A stretch of 64,000 nt of DNA from Streptomyces sp. HD (GCF_028369295.1 NZ_JAQMYP010000033.1:49692-113691); one strand, 5' to 3'; shown: positions 17,911-28,051, counted from the stretch's first letter. A program made the numbers and translations. The notes: generated by a model from the sequence alone, not told the origin.

Positions 17911-19845
17911 ATGTGTGGCATCGCAGGCACTTACCGATGGCCGGACGGGAAGGTCGTGACCGACCGGCTCACCGAGACCCTCGCCCACCGCGGCCCGGAC
18001 GGGGCGGGCCGGTACAGCCACTTAGCCGGTGACGGCGAGGTGCACCTCGGGCACCGCCGGCTGTCCATCATCGACCTGTCCGAGACCGGCGCCCAGCCGA
18101 TGGTCAAGGACAGCCTCGCCCTCTCGTACAACGGCGAGCTGTACAACGCGCCCGAGCTGCGGGCGGAGTTGGCCGCAGCCGGGGTGCGCTTCCGCGGCAC
18201 CTCCGACACCGAGGTGCTGCTGGAGGCCTGGCGGCGCTGGGGCACGGACTGCCTGCCCCGGCTGCGCGGCATGTTCGTATTCGCGGTCTTCGACGAGCGG
18301 ACCGGTGAGCTGGTGCTGGCCCGCGACCAGCTCGGCATCAAACCGCTGTTCCTGCTGCGGCGCGGCGAGGGTCTGGTGTTCGCCTCCGAGCTCAAGGCGC
18401 TCGCCGCGGTGACCGGCGGGGCGTTGCAGGTGGACCATGGGGCGCTGGTGGCCTCGCTGCTGTACTACTGGGTGCCGGACTCACGGTGTGCGTTCCGCGA
18501 GGCGGAGAAGCTGCCGCCGGGGAGCTGGCTGCGGATCCGGCCCGACGGCCGGGTGGAGCGCGGCCGGTTCTGGAACCTGAAGGACGTCGCCGCCGAGGGC
18601 CGGGAGCGCGCGCGGGCCGGCGAGCAGCCGGACCTGGCCGCCATCGTCGAGGAGTCGACCCGACGCCACCTGCTCTCCGACGTACCCGTGGCGACGTTCC
18701 TCTCCGGCGGTCTCGACTCCAGCTACCTGACCGCGCTGGCGGCCCGCCACCAACCCGGGATCTCCGCCTACACGATCGGGTTCCGCGCCGAGGACGCCAA
18801 GTTCGAGGCGATGCCGGACGACCTGCGCTACGCCCGGCAGGTGGCCGAGCGGTTCGGCGTCGACCTGCACGAGATCGAGATCGCCCCGAACGTGCTCGAT
18901 CTGCTGCCGCAGATGACGTACCACCTGGACGAGCCGATCGGCGACCCGGCCGCGATCAACACCTTCCTGATCTGCTCGGCCGCCCGGGAGGCCGGGGTCA
19001 AGGTGATGCTCTCGGGGATGGGCGCCGACGAGCTGTTCGCCGGCTACCGCAAGCACCTGGCCAATCTGCTCGCGCTGCGCTACCAGCGCGTCCCGCGGCC
19101 GCTGCGGCGCGGGGTGTCCGCGGTGGTGGACCGGCTGCCGGTCGCCTCGGCCCGCCGGGGGTACCGGTCGGTGCGCTTCGCGAAGCGGTTCCTGTCCTTC
19201 GCCGAGCTGCCGGAGGAGACCGCGTTCCGGCGCAGCTACACGATGTACGACCAGGACGAGTTGCTCGCCCTGGTCGATCCGGACCTGGCCGGGACGGTCG
19301 ACGACGTGCTGACCGAGCATGCCGACGTCTACGAGGACAACGAGCTGGACGACTTCGTCAACCGCATGTGCCTGGGCGACGCCCGGATGTTCCTGCCGGG
19401 CCTGAACCTCGCGTACACGGACCGCTCCAGCATGGCCGCGTCGACCGAGGTGCGGGTGCCGTACGTGGACGTCGAGGTGGTGAAGGCGGCGTTCGCCGTG
19501 CCCGGTGATCGCAAGATCGTGGGCCGGCAGGGCAAGGCCGTCCTCAAGGAGGCGGCCACCTCGATCCTGCCCCGGGAGATCGTCTACCGGCCCAAGGGCC
19601 TGTTCAGCGCGCCGCTGCGGGCCTGGATGAGCCGGGATCTGGCCCCGCTGGTGCGCGAGGTGATCCACGACGGCGAGCTCGTCCGTTCAGGGTTCCTGCG
19701 CCGCGACGCGCTGGAGCGGATGGCCGCCGAGGACGCCGCCGGACAGCGGGACTTCTCCAAGCATCTGTGGCATGTGCTGACCCTTGAGTACTGGTATCGC
19801 GACGCGATCTCTGGGTCCGGCCAGAGCACTCGGTTAACGGCTTAG
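17911..19845 (+). CDS. asnB: asparagine synthetase B-type glutamine amidotransferase
   Basis: Glutamine-hydrolysing amidotransferase of 644 residues. The N-terminal class II domain has Cys2 (MCGIAGTY), AHRGPDG and SYNGELYNAPELR. The ATP-pyrophosphatase domain has the PP-loop SGGLDSS near residue 265 and SGMGADELFAGY. In polysaccharide loci such enzymes convert the carboxyl of a uronic acid to an amide instead of making asparagine; its position after a GDP-mannose dehydrogenase and before sugar oxidoreductases supports that (inference). Two TTA codons: codon 38 (18022-18024) and codon 642 (19834-19836). A short 17-bp gap carries the ribosome site of the next gene. Confidence 0.9.
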   Translation: MCGIAGTYRWPDGKVVTDRLTETLAHRGPDGAGRYSHLAGDGEVHLGHRRLSIIDLSETGAQPMVKDSLALSYNGELYNAPELRAELAAAGVRFRGTSDTEVLLEAWRRWGTDCLPRLRGMFVFAVFDERTGELVLARDQLGIKPLFLLRRGEGLVFASELKALAAVTGGALQVDHGALVASLLYYWVPDSRCAFREAEKLPPGSWLRIRPDGRVERGRFWNLKDVAAEGRERARAGEQPDLAAIVEESTRRHLLSDVPVATFLSGGLDSSYLTALAARHQPGISAYTIGFRAEDAKFEAMPDDLRYARQVAERFGVDLHEIEIAPNVLDLLPQMTYHLDEPIGDPAAINTFLICSAAREAGVKVMLSGMGADELFAGYRKHLANLLALRYQRVPRPLRRGVSAVVDRLPVASARRGYRSVRFAKRFLSFAELPEETAFRRSYTMYDQDELLALVDPDLAGTVDDVLTEHADVYEDNELDDFVNRMCLGDARMFLPGLNLAYTDRSSMAASTEVRVPYVDVEVVKAAFAVPGDRKIVGRQGKAVLKEAATSILPREIVYRPKGLFSAPLRAWMSRDLAPLVREVIHDGELVRSGFLRRDALERMAAEDAAGQRDFSKHLWHVLTLEYWYRDAISGSGQSTRLTA

Positions 19846-19862
19846 GAATCAGAGGAGTTCGG

Positions 19863-22043
19863 GTGAAGCAGGTTGTACAGAACTACAAGAGCGGCGAGCT
19901 GGCGGTGCTCGACGTGCCGGTGCCCGGGTGCAAGCCGGGCGGTGTGCTGGTACGCAGCGCCTACTCGCTGATCTCCACCGGGACCGAGCTGATGAAGGTG
20001 TCCGAGGCCGGCATGTCGATGCTGGGCAAGGCACGCTCCCGCCCGGACCAGGTCGCCAAGGTCATGCAGAGCGTGGCCACCAACGGAGTGCCCGCGACCT
20101 ACCGCAAGGTGATGGGCAAGCTGGACTCCTACACACCGCTGGGCTACTCGCTGTGCGGGGTGGTCGAGCAGGTCGGCACCGGCATCGACGACGTGAAGGT
20201 CGGCGACCTCGTGGCCTGCGCAGGCAACGAGCACGCGCTGCACGCCGAGCTGAACTGGGTGCCGAAGAACCTCTACGCCCCGGTGCCGGACGGCCTGGCC
20301 GCGCGGCACGCGGCCTTCGGCACCGTCGGGTCGATCGCGATGCAGGGCGTCCGCCAGGGCGAGCCGCAGCTCGGCGAGGTGGCGCTGATCATCGGCCTCG
20401 GCCTGATCGGGCAGTTGGTGGTACAGCTCCTCGCCGCCTCGGGAGTCCGCGTCGTCGGCGCCGACCCCGACCCCGCGCGCTGCGAACTCGCCGCGCGGCT
20501 GGGTGCTGTGACCTGCGGCGATCCCGCGTCGGCGGCCGTGGAAACGGCCGTCGCCGAGCTCACCGGCGGTCACGGCGTGGACCAGGTGTACCTGGCCGCG
20601 GGCGGCGGCAGCAACCAGCCCGTCGAGCTGGCCGCCCGGCTCTGCCGGGACCGCGGCCGGGTCGTCGACATCGGCAAGTGCCGCCTGGACCTGCCGTGGA
20701 ACGCGTACTACGAGAAGGAGCTCGACGTCCGGTTCTCCCGCAGTTACGGCCCCGGCCGCTATGACCCGGAGTACGAGCTCGAAGGACGGGACTACCCGAT
20801 CGGCTATGTGCGCTGGACGGAGCGCCGCAACCTGGCGTGCTTCCTCGACCTCGTCGCCCGAGGCCGCGTCGACGTGGAGCCGCTGGTCTCCCACATCGCC
20901 GACTTCGACGACGCCGTCGAGACGTATCAGCGCCTGAAGGACGGCGACTTGAAGGCCGTGGCGGTGCTGTTCCGGTACCCCGAACAGGCGGCCGAAAAGG
21001 CCGAGGCCGAGGCCCCGGCGGTGGCCGTGCCGACGGTGAGCGTGAAGCGGAGTCCGGCCCGGGCCGCCGGGACGCCGGTGCGCCTCGCGTTCATCGGCGC
21101 GGGCAACTACGCGACGTCGATGCTGCTGCCGCATCTGGCAGCGCGCGACGGCGTCGAGTTGTCGACCGTCGTCACCACGACGGCGCTGTCCGCGGCCAAC
21201 GCGCAGCGGAAGTTCGGCTTCGCCGAGGCGACCACCGACCTCGACGCCGTGCTCGGCGACAAGTCCATCGACGCGGTGTTCGTGGTCACCCGGCACAGCT
21301 CGCACGCCGACCTGACCCGAAAGGCACTGCTGGCCGGCAAGGCAGTGTTCGTGGAGAAGCCGTTGGCGCTGACCGAGGACGAGCTGGCCGGCGTGCTCGC
21401 GGCTGTGGAGGAGTCCGGCAACGACCGGCTCCAGGTGGGCTTCAACCGCCGGTTCGCGCCGCTGCTCCAGGAGGCCAAGAAGCGGTTCGGCGCCCGCACC
21501 GGGCCGGCGAGCCTGCGCTACCTGGTCAACGCGGGGCGGCTCGACCACGGCAGCTGGTATCTCCAACAGGGCACCGAGGGCTCGCGGTTCGCCGGCGAGG
21601 GCGGACACTTCATCGACACGGCGAGCTGGCTGCTCGATGCCGACCCCGTGTCGGTGTACGCGGTAGCCGCGGCCGGCAACGAGGACCTCCAGGTCGTACT
21701 GCGCTACCCGGACGGGTCCACCGCCACCATCAGCTACGTCACCACCGGAGCGGCCGGCTTCCCCAAGGAGACGCTGGACCTGGTCGCGGACGGCAAGGTG
21801 CTCCAGCTCGACGACTTCGTCCGTGCTTCGGTGTACGACCGCAAGCGGTGGCTGAGTTCGCGGCTGCCCAAGGCCCGGGACAAGGGCCAGAACGCCGAAC
21901 TGGCCGCGTTCGTCAAGGCCGTACGGACCGGCGGGCCCATGCCGGTGCCGCTGGAGTCGCTGGTCGCCACCACGGCGGCCACCCTCGCCGTGCGGGCCGG
22001 CCTGGCCGGCGGCGCGCCCGTGACGTTGGCGAGGGCACGATGA
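19863..22043 (+). CDS. bi-domain oxidoreductase (zinc-type alcohol dehydrogenase plus Gfo/Idh/MocA)
   Basis: Two complete oxidoreductases in one 726-residue chain. Residues 1-375 are an MDR-like dehydrogenase (SLISTGTELMKVSEAGMSM, GYSLCGVVEQVG, nucleotide motif IIGLGLIGQLVVQLL). After an Ala/Glu/Lys linker, residues about 400-726 are a Gfo/Idh/MocA protein (LAFIGAGNYATSMLLPHL, VEKPLALTEDELAGV, GFNRRFAPLL, GEGGHFIDTASWLLDADP). This fusion recurs in polysaccharide clusters beside asnB and heparinase-like genes and is thought to handle oxidised sugars, but the substrate is unproven. GTG start with AGAGGAG. It overlaps the next gene by ATGA. Confidence 0.88.
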   Translation: MKQVVQNYKSGELAVLDVPVPGCKPGGVLVRSAYSLISTGTELMKVSEAGMSMLGKARSRPDQVAKVMQSVATNGVPATYRKVMGKLDSYTPLGYSLCGVVEQVGTGIDDVKVGDLVACAGNEHALHAELNWVPKNLYAPVPDGLAARHAAFGTVGSIAMQGVRQGEPQLGEVALIIGLGLIGQLVVQLLAASGVRVVGADPDPARCELAARLGAVTCGDPASAAVETAVAELTGGHGVDQVYLAAGGGSNQPVELAARLCRDRGRVVDIGKCRLDLPWNAYYEKELDVRFSRSYGPGRYDPEYELEGRDYPIGYVRWTERRNLACFLDLVARGRVDVEPLVSHIADFDDAVETYQRLKDGDLKAVAVLFRYPEQAAEKAEAEAPAVAVPTVSVKRSPARAAGTPVRLAFIGAGNYATSMLLPHLAARDGVELSTVVTTTALSAANAQRKFGFAEATTDLDAVLGDKSIDAVFVVTRHSSHADLTRKALLAGKAVFVEKPLALTEDELAGVLAAVEESGNDRLQVGFNRRFAPLLQEAKKRFGARTGPASLRYLVNAGRLDHGSWYLQQGTEGSRFAGEGGHFIDTASWLLDADPVSVYAVAAAGNEDLQVVLRYPDGSTATISYVTTGAAGFPKETLDLVADGKVLQLDDFVRASVYDRKRWLSSRLPKARDKGQNAELAAFVKAVRTGGPMPVPLESLVATTAATLAVRAGLAGGAPVTLARAR

Positions 22044-24007
22044 CCATGAGCGCGGGCTGGTACCTGCGCCGACTGTCCCGGATGGGGCCGCGGGAGGTCG
22101 GCGGCCGAGTGGGTGACACGGTGCGCAGACGGCTGTGGCGGTCGGCGCGGCCGGACTGCCCGAGCGTGACCGGCGCCCGGTTCACCGCCGTACTGCCCGC
22201 AGGGACGGTCGCCGCGGTGCCGCCGGACGCCGCGAAACATCTCATCGCCGAGGCGGACCGGCTGATGGCCGGTCATGCCGAGTTCTTCGGGGTGGACCGC
22301 GACGATCTGGCCGACCCGGACTGGTGGTACGACCCTAAGACGGGCCGCCGCGCCCCGTGGGGCTACGCCTTCGACGTCCCGTACCGCAGCGAGGACGCGG
22401 TCGGGGACATCAAGCAGATCTGGGAGCTGTCCCGGCATCAGTACCTCACCGTGCTCGCCGCCGCCTACGCGGTCACCGGGAACGAGCGGTACGCCGAGCG
22501 TGTGACCGAGCATCTGCGGTCGTGGTGGGCGGCCAACCCCCCGCTGCGCGGCGTGCACTGGACCAGCGGCATCGAGCTGGGGATCCGGCTGCTGTCCTGG
22601 GTGTGGATCCGCCGGCTGCTCGACGGCTGGCCGGGCGCGGCCGGGCTGTTCGAGGGCAACCCGGTGGCGCTGAACCAGATCTGGCACCACCAGCGCTGGC
22701 TGGCCGCCTTCCCCAGCCGGGGATCTTCGGCGAACAACCACATCATCGCCGAGGCCGCCGGGCAGTTCGCCGCGGCCTGCGCGTTCGACTGGTTCCCCAC
22801 CTCGGCGCGTTGGCGGGCCGACGCGCTGCGGTCGCTGGAGCGGCATCTGCGCGGCAACACCTTCGGCTCCGGCCTCAACCGCGAGCTGGCCACCGAATAT
22901 CACGGCCTGGTGCTGGAGCTCGGCCTGGCCGCGGTGGCCGAGGCGGATACCGCAGCTGTGCCGGTTCCCGCGTCGATCCGGCTGGTGCTGCTGCGGATGA
23001 CCGACGCGCTCGCGGCCGTCGTGGACAACCGGCTGCGGCCGCCGCGCCAGGGCGACGCCGACGACGGGCACGGTCTGGTCGTGGACGGCACGGGCACCGA
23101 CCGCTGGGCCTCGCTGCTGGCCACCGGGGACGCCGTGTTCGGCCGGCTCGACTGGTGGCCGGTGGTGACCGGCACCGATGTGCGCACCCCGCTGCTGGCC
23201 TCGCTCATCCGGCCGTACGCGAACAAGGGAACCGCACCGGCCGTGGCCCGCCCGGCAGGCCGACCGGGCCACTTCGCCGACGCGGGGCTCACCATCCTGC
23301 GCGGTCCTGAGGAGATCTGGTGCCGCTGCGACGGCGGTCCGCACGGCTTCCTGTCCATCGCCGCGCACGCCCACGCCGACGCGCTGTCCGTGGAGGTCCG
23401 GCACGACGGGGTCGACGTGCTCGCCGACCCGGGGACGTACTGCTACCACGGGCAGCCCGAGTGGCGGCAGTACTTCCGGTCCACCCTCGGCCACAACACC
23501 CTGCAACTGGACGGCGGTGACCAGTCCGTCTCCGGCGGCCCGTTCCTGTGGACCCGGCATGCCCGCAGCCGCGTCCTGACCGCGGACACATCCGACGCCT
23601 CCGCAGGGGGGACGGCCCGCTGGGTCGCCGAGCACGACGGCTACCAGGGCTCCGTGCACCGCCGCCGGGTGGAGCTGACGGCCGCCAGCCGGGAGCTGCG
23701 GGTCGTCGACGAGGTGCGCGGTCCGCGCCGGGCCGTGCGGCTGGCGTTCCACCTCGGTCCGGCGATCGCCGCGGACCTGGTGGGGAACCGGGCCGTGCTC
23801 ACCTGGACCCGGGACGGCGAGGACCGTTCCGCGGCACTCGACCTGCCCGGGCAGCTGTCATGGCGGGCGCATCGCGGCGAGAGCAACCCGCCGCTGGGCT
23901 GGTACTCCGCCGGATTCGGGCGCAAGGAACCCACCACCACGCTGGTCGGCACCGGCTTCGCCGACGGCACGGAGGGCTTCACCACCGTGCTCAGGTTCCG
24001 CGGCTAG
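22040..24007 (+). CDS. heparinase II/III-type (alginate-lyase-like) protein
   Basis: A 655-residue predicted polysaccharide lyase-like protein. An alpha/alpha-toroid N-terminal domain (LSRHQYLTVLAAAYAVTGN, LGIRLLSWVWIRR, SSANNHIIAEAAGQFAA) is followed by a Heparinase_II_III beta domain with SIAAHAHADALSVEV and VLADPGTYCYHG, the usual catalytic His/Tyr region. Family members cleave uronic-acid polymers by beta-elimination. In this biosynthetic setting a role in trimming, release or quality control of the polymer fits better than degradation. No clear signal peptide is present, which is odd for a lyase of an exported polymer. Upstream stop overlaps the ATG. Confidence 0.85.
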   Translation: MTMSAGWYLRRLSRMGPREVGGRVGDTVRRRLWRSARPDCPSVTGARFTAVLPAGTVAAVPPDAAKHLIAEADRLMAGHAEFFGVDRDDLADPDWWYDPKTGRRAPWGYAFDVPYRSEDAVGDIKQIWELSRHQYLTVLAAAYAVTGNERYAERVTEHLRSWWAANPPLRGVHWTSGIELGIRLLSWVWIRRLLDGWPGAAGLFEGNPVALNQIWHHQRWLAAFPSRGSSANNHIIAEAAGQFAAACAFDWFPTSARWRADALRSLERHLRGNTFGSGLNRELATEYHGLVLELGLAAVAEADTAAVPVPASIRLVLLRMTDALAAVVDNRLRPPRQGDADDGHGLVVDGTGTDRWASLLATGDAVFGRLDWWPVVTGTDVRTPLLASLIRPYANKGTAPAVARPAGRPGHFADAGLTILRGPEEIWCRCDGGPHGFLSIAAHAHADALSVEVRHDGVDVLADPGTYCYHGQPEWRQYFRSTLGHNTLQLDGGDQSVSGGPFLWTRHARSRVLTADTSDASAGGTARWVAEHDGYQGSVHRRRVELTAASRELRVVDEVRGPRRAVRLAFHLGPAIAADLVGNRAVLTWTRDGEDRSAALDLPGQLSWRAHRGESNPPLGWYSAGFGRKEPTTTLVGTGFADGTEGFTTVLRFRG

Positions 24008-24016
24008 GGGGCGCGC

Positions 24017-25558
24017 GTGGGGATCAACAGACGGCACTGGGCGTCGGCGGCACCGCTGGCGCTGGCCCTGCTGGCGGTGACCGGCTGCGAGAGCAGCACG
24101 CCGGGCACCCCGGCGGCGGGGCCGAACGCTGCACCCGTCACGTCCGGGGCACCGTCCACGTCCGTGGCCCGGGTGTGCGCCAAGCCCGCGGCCGGGCCGG
24201 CCGAGGCGCCGAAGGGCGCGGTGACGGTCGACCCCGCGGTGGCCGGTGACCTGGCCGCGAAGACCAAGAGCAGCCCTCCGAACACCACGTTCTGGCTCCG
24301 GCCGGGCAAGCACCGGCTTGAGCCGGACCGCTACGCCCAGGTCATCCCCAAGAAGGGGAACACCTACCTCGGCGCGCCGGGCGCGGTGCTCGACGGCCGG
24401 AAGACCAACCAGTACGCGTTCGGCGGCACCGCCCGCGACGTCACCATCCGCTACCTGACCGTGCAGGGGTTCGTCGCGCCGCACAACGAGGGCGTGGTCA
24501 ACCATGACTCGGCCGACGGGTGGGTGATCGAGCACGCGACGATCCAGAAGAACTCCGGCGCCGGGCTGATGGCCGGTGCCCATCAGCAGGTCCGCGCCAG
24601 CTGCCTGCGCGACAACGGCCAGTACGGCATGAACGCGTACAAGGCCGGTGATCCCATCCGCGGCCTGGTGGTCGAGGGCAACGAGATCGTGGGCAACAAC
24701 ACCGGCGACTGGGAGCGGCGCCGGAAGGGCTGCGGCTGCACCGGAGGCATCAAGTTCTGGGCCGTCAACGGTGCCGACGTGCGCGGCAACTGGGTGCATG
24801 ACAACCGCGGAACCGGGTTGTGGGCGGACACCAACAACAACGACTTCCGCATCGAGGACAACGTGTTCGAGGCCAACGACGGCGCCGCGCTGATCTACGA
24901 GACCAGCTACAACGCGGTCATCCGGAGGAACACGATCCGGCGGAACAACTGGGTCGAGGGCCGCAGTTACGCCGACCGCGGCGACAACTTCCCGTTCGCG
25001 ACCGTCTACCTGTCCGAGTCCGGCGGCGAACCACGGGTCAAAGCCCGCACGGACAAGATCGAGATCTACCGGAACGTGCTGGAGAACAACTGGTCCGGGA
25101 TCACCCTGTGGGAGAACGCCGACCGGTTCTGCAACAGCCCGGCCAACACCTCCTCCGGTGACTGCACGTTGCTGGTGAAGAACACCGACCGCTGCGCACA
25201 GCCGGCGATCGCCAGCGCACCGCTCTACGCCGACTGCCGGTGGAAGACCCAGCGGGTGGACATCCACGACAACCGCTTCGTGCTGGACAAGTCCGTCCTC
25301 GACTGCACGGTGAAGTGCGACCGGATGGCGGTGCTGGCCAACTACGGCACCTATCCGGACTGGTCGCCCTACCAGGGCGAGCGGGTGTCCGAGGCGATCA
25401 CCCGCAAGCAGCACAACCGCTGGCACGACAACGTCTACCTCGGACCGTGGACGTTCGTCGCCTACGACCCGAGCCGGGTGCTCGACTTCGGGCAGTGGCA
25501 GGGCACGCCGTACCGGCAGGACACGGGCAGCACCCTCCGTGCACAGGACGGTGGTTGA
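24017..25558 (+). CDS. right-handed beta-helix lipoprotein
   Basis: A 513-residue exported lipoprotein: hydrophobic leader with lipobox LLAVTGC, then a flexible Thr/Ala/Pro stretch. The body is a parallel beta-helix with repeated N-N/D-x-I/F turns (VVEGNEIVGNNTGDW, IEDNVFEANDGAALIYE, AVIRRNTIRRNN, IEIYRNVLENNWSG). This is the fold of pectate lyases, alginate C5-epimerases (AlgG) and CASH-domain proteins. Next to a lyase and a GDP-mannose dehydrogenase, epimerisation or cleavage of the exported polymer is attractive but unproven. Cysteines in the C-terminal third may form disulphides. GTG start after TAGGGGGCG. Confidence 0.8.
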   Translation: MGINRRHWASAAPLALALLAVTGCESSTPGTPAAGPNAAPVTSGAPSTSVARVCAKPAAGPAEAPKGAVTVDPAVAGDLAAKTKSSPPNTTFWLRPGKHRLEPDRYAQVIPKKGNTYLGAPGAVLDGRKTNQYAFGGTARDVTIRYLTVQGFVAPHNEGVVNHDSADGWVIEHATIQKNSGAGLMAGAHQQVRASCLRDNGQYGMNAYKAGDPIRGLVVEGNEIVGNNTGDWERRRKGCGCTGGIKFWAVNGADVRGNWVHDNRGTGLWADTNNNDFRIEDNVFEANDGAALIYETSYNAVIRRNTIRRNNWVEGRSYADRGDNFPFATVYLSESGGEPRVKARTDKIEIYRNVLENNWSGITLWENADRFCNSPANTSSGDCTLLVKNTDRCAQPAIASAPLYADCRWKTQRVDIHDNRFVLDKSVLDCTVKCDRMAVLANYGTYPDWSPYQGERVSEAITRKQHNRWHDNVYLGPWTFVAYDPSRVLDFGQWQGTPYRQDTGSTLRAQDGG

Positions 25559-25559
25559 G

Positions 25560-26804
25560 ATGACCGCCATAGCATCCGCGGACCACCCGCCGAAGATCGT
25601 CGGGACCGTGTGGGGGCTGCTGATCCTCAACACGCTCGGCTCCGCCGGGGCGAAGACCATCATCCCGCTGCCCCGCTCCCTCATCCAGATGGTCACCATG
25701 GGTGCGCTGGTCGCCGCGTTCACGCTGGCGCTCGCGGTCAATCTCCGGCTGCGCATCCGGGCCAGCGCCTATCTGCTCCTGCTCACCCTGCTGCTGGTGC
25801 TGAGCGTGATCTCCAGCGCCAACCTGGAGTCCGGGTTCGGCGCGCTGTTCCGCTGCGCACGGCTGGCTCTCTTCGTCGGCACGCTGTGGCTGCTCAGCCG
25901 CTGGTGGGACGGCTCCATGACGTTCGTCCGGCACCACATCCGGATGTACTTCGCGGTGCTCGGGTCGGTGGCCGCCGGCCTGGCCGTGTCACCGGGCGCG
26001 GCCCTGCCCGACCTCTACGGCGGACGCCTGGTCGGCGCGTTGTGGCCGCTCACCCCGCCGCAGATCGGACAGTACGCCGCGGTGATCATCGGGCTCACCG
26101 TGCTGCTCGTGCTGGGCCGCCGGACCGACCGGACCAGCGCGGCGGTGGTCATCGTGCCGTCTCTCGTCCTGCTCGCGCTGACCCACACCCGGACGGCCAC
26201 GCTCGGCCTGTTCATCGGGCTGGCGTTGGCGATCGGCTCGCTGATCCTGACCAGCGCCGCGGCCCGGCGGTTCTTCACCTGGACGGTGGTGTGCGCCGTG
26301 GTGGCCGCGGTGGGGTTCGCCTCCGCGCTGCAGACGTGGTTCCTGCGCGGACAGAGCAAGGAGAACTTCTCCAACCTCACCGGTCGGGCCAAGGTCTGGG
26401 ACGCCCTGCTGGCCGCGCCCCGGTCGACCTCGCAGGAGCTGTTCGGCGTGGGCCTGGGCGACAAGTCGTTCGGCGGGCTGCCGATCGACAACAGCTGGCT
26501 GGCGGTCTACAACGAGCAGGGTCTGATCGGCGTCACCCTGGTCGCGTCGATCATCGTCGTGCTGGGCGGCGTCGCGTTGCTGCGGCCGCCCTCGCTGTCG
26601 AGGGCCTGCGCGATCTTCCTGATCAGCTACTGCGGAATCGCGTCGTACACCGAGGCCGGGCTGGGCGACGCCTCGCCGTATCTGCTCCATCTGGCCGTGG
26701 CCGCCTCGCTGTTGGCGGCACCTGCTGCGGTGGCTCCCCTCTCGACGCCCGAAGTCCCACGACGACGTGTCCCGCGATGGGCCCAGAGATCGGAGGTGAG
26801 CTGA
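25560..26804 (+). CDS. O-antigen ligase/Wzy-like polymerase
   Basis: A 414-residue multi-spanning membrane protein with about ten helices and a large external loop before residue 300 (LRGQSKENFSNLTGRAKVW), the hallmark of the Wzy_C/WaaL superfamily. The motif VGLGDKSFGGLPIDNSWLAVYNEQGLIG is also typical: a G-x-G-x-x-x-x motif and conserved N-S-W-L followed by E-x-G. It joins lipid-linked repeat units at the outer membrane face. ATG 25560 lies two bases after the preceding stop. Being the only such protein in the locus, polymerase rather than ligase is inferred. Confidence 0.85.
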   Translation: MTAIASADHPPKIVGTVWGLLILNTLGSAGAKTIIPLPRSLIQMVTMGALVAAFTLALAVNLRLRIRASAYLLLLTLLLVLSVISSANLESGFGALFRCARLALFVGTLWLLSRWWDGSMTFVRHHIRMYFAVLGSVAAGLAVSPGAALPDLYGGRLVGALWPLTPPQIGQYAAVIIGLTVLLVLGRRTDRTSAAVVIVPSLVLLALTHTRTATLGLFIGLALAIGSLILTSAAARRFFTWTVVCAVVAAVGFASALQTWFLRGQSKENFSNLTGRAKVWDALLAAPRSTSQELFGVGLGDKSFGGLPIDNSWLAVYNEQGLIGVTLVASIIVVLGGVALLRPPSLSRACAIFLISYCGIASYTEAGLGDASPYLLHLAVAASLLAAPAAVAPLSTPEVPRRRVPRWAQRSEVS

Positions 26805-26806
26805 GC

Positions 26807-28051
26807 ATGCACGTTCTCGTGGTGCACAACCGCTACGCCTCGACGCAGCCGAGCGGGGAGAACAAGGTCGTCGACCAGGAGGTGGCGCTGCTGCGCGGGG
26901 CCGGCCACCGGGTCGAGGTGTTCGAGCGGCGCAGCGACGACATCGCCGCCATGTCCCTGCTCGCCAAGGCCGCGGTGCCCCTGCGGGTGCCGTGGAACCC
27001 GGCGGTCCGCGCGAAGCTCGCCGCCCGGCTGCGCAGCGAGCGGCCGGACGTGGTGCACGTCCACAACGTCTTCCCGCTCCTGTCGCCCGCGGTCCTCGCC
27101 GCCTGCGCCGACGCCGGGGTGCCCGCCGTCGCCACACTGCACAACTACACCCAGGTCTGCCCGCCCGGCACGCTCCAGCGGGACGGCCGGCCGTGCACCG
27201 AGTGCGTCGGGGCGGCGGCGCCGCTGCCCGCCGTCCGGCACGGCTGCTACCGCGGCTCCCGCCTCGCGACGGTGCCGCTCGCGGTCAGCCTGTCGGCCAA
27301 CCGGCGGCGGTGGTGGTCCGGCGTGGAGCGGTTCCTGTGCATCTCCGCGGCGCAGCGCGACGTCCTGGTGCGGGCCGGCATGCCGGCGGAGCGGCTGGTG
27401 GTGAAGCACAACTTCGTGCCGGACCCGGACGCCCGCCGCTCGGACACCGGTGAACATCTGCTCTACCTCGGCCGGCTCGCGGAGGCCAAGGGCGTGCGGC
27501 TGCTCATGACCGCGTGGGACGAGGTCGCGGCGAGCGGCGGTGTGGGCGTACCGCTCATGATCGCCGGCACGGGACCGCTGGAGGCGGAGATCAGGGCCTG
27601 GGCGGCGGGCCGGGACGACGTGCGCTACGTCGGCCTGTACGACACGGCCGAGTGCCAGAAGGCCATCGCGCGGTCGGTCGCCGTGGTGGCGCCCTCGACG
27701 TGGCTGGAGGCGTTCGGCCTGGTGGTCGTGGAGGCGATGGCGGCCGGGGTCCCGGTCGTCGCGGCCGGTCACGGCGCCTTCGTCGAGCTCGTCGAGAACG
27801 GCGTGACGGGGCTGCTGCACCGGCCGGGCGAGCCCGCCTCGCTCGCGTCCTGCATCCGCCGGATCACGGCCGAGCCGGACCGCAACCAAGAGATGGGCCA
27901 GGCGGCCCGGCGCCGTTACGAGCAGGGCTTCAGCCCGGCCGTCGGCCTTGAGCGCCTGGTGGAGGAGTACCGCACCGCGATCGCGGGTCGGTCAGCACTG
28001 GCTCGCGGTGGGGACACCCACGCGAACAGGGGGGATGGGGACAGTAGATGA
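26807..28051 (+). CDS. glycosyltransferase family 4
   Basis: A 414-residue GT-B transferase: N-terminal HNRYASTQPSGENKVVDQEV, DVVHVHNVFPLLSP, LHNYTQVCPPGTLQRDG with a Cys-rich insertion (PCTECVG, RHGCYRGS) common in this subgroup, LLYLGRLAEAKGV and the E-x7-E donor motif in EAFGLVVVEAMAAG. Cytosolic, adding a sugar to the lipid-linked unit. Overlaps the methyltransferase start by ATGA. Donor unknown. Confidence 0.88.
   Translation: MHVLVVHNRYASTQPSGENKVVDQEVALLRGAGHRVEVFERRSDDIAAMSLLAKAAVPLRVPWNPAVRAKLAARLRSERPDVVHVHNVFPLLSPAVLAACADAGVPAVATLHNYTQVCPPGTLQRDGRPCTECVGAAAPLPAVRHGCYRGSRLATVPLAVSLSANRRRWWSGVERFLCISAAQRDVLVRAGMPAERLVVKHNFVPDPDARRSDTGEHLLYLGRLAEAKGVRLLMTAWDEVAASGGVGVPLMIAGTGPLEAEIRAWAAGRDDVRYVGLYDTAECQKAIARSVAVVAPSTWLEAFGLVVVEAMAAGVPVVAAGHGAFVELVENGVTGLLHRPGEPASLASCIRRITAEPDRNQEMGQAARRRYEQGFSPAVGLERLVEEYRTAIAGRSALARGGDTHANRGDGDSR

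Noticed and set aside
20837..22039. Upstream extension of the heparinase frame
   Set aside because: It lies inside the two-domain oxidoreductase in another frame and lacks protein-like composition; the ATGA overlap at 22040 marks the true start.
24017..25558. Calling the beta-helix lipoprotein AlgG or pectate lyase
   Set aside because: The fold is clear but no catalytic signature could be confirmed by eye, so a specific enzyme name is not justified.
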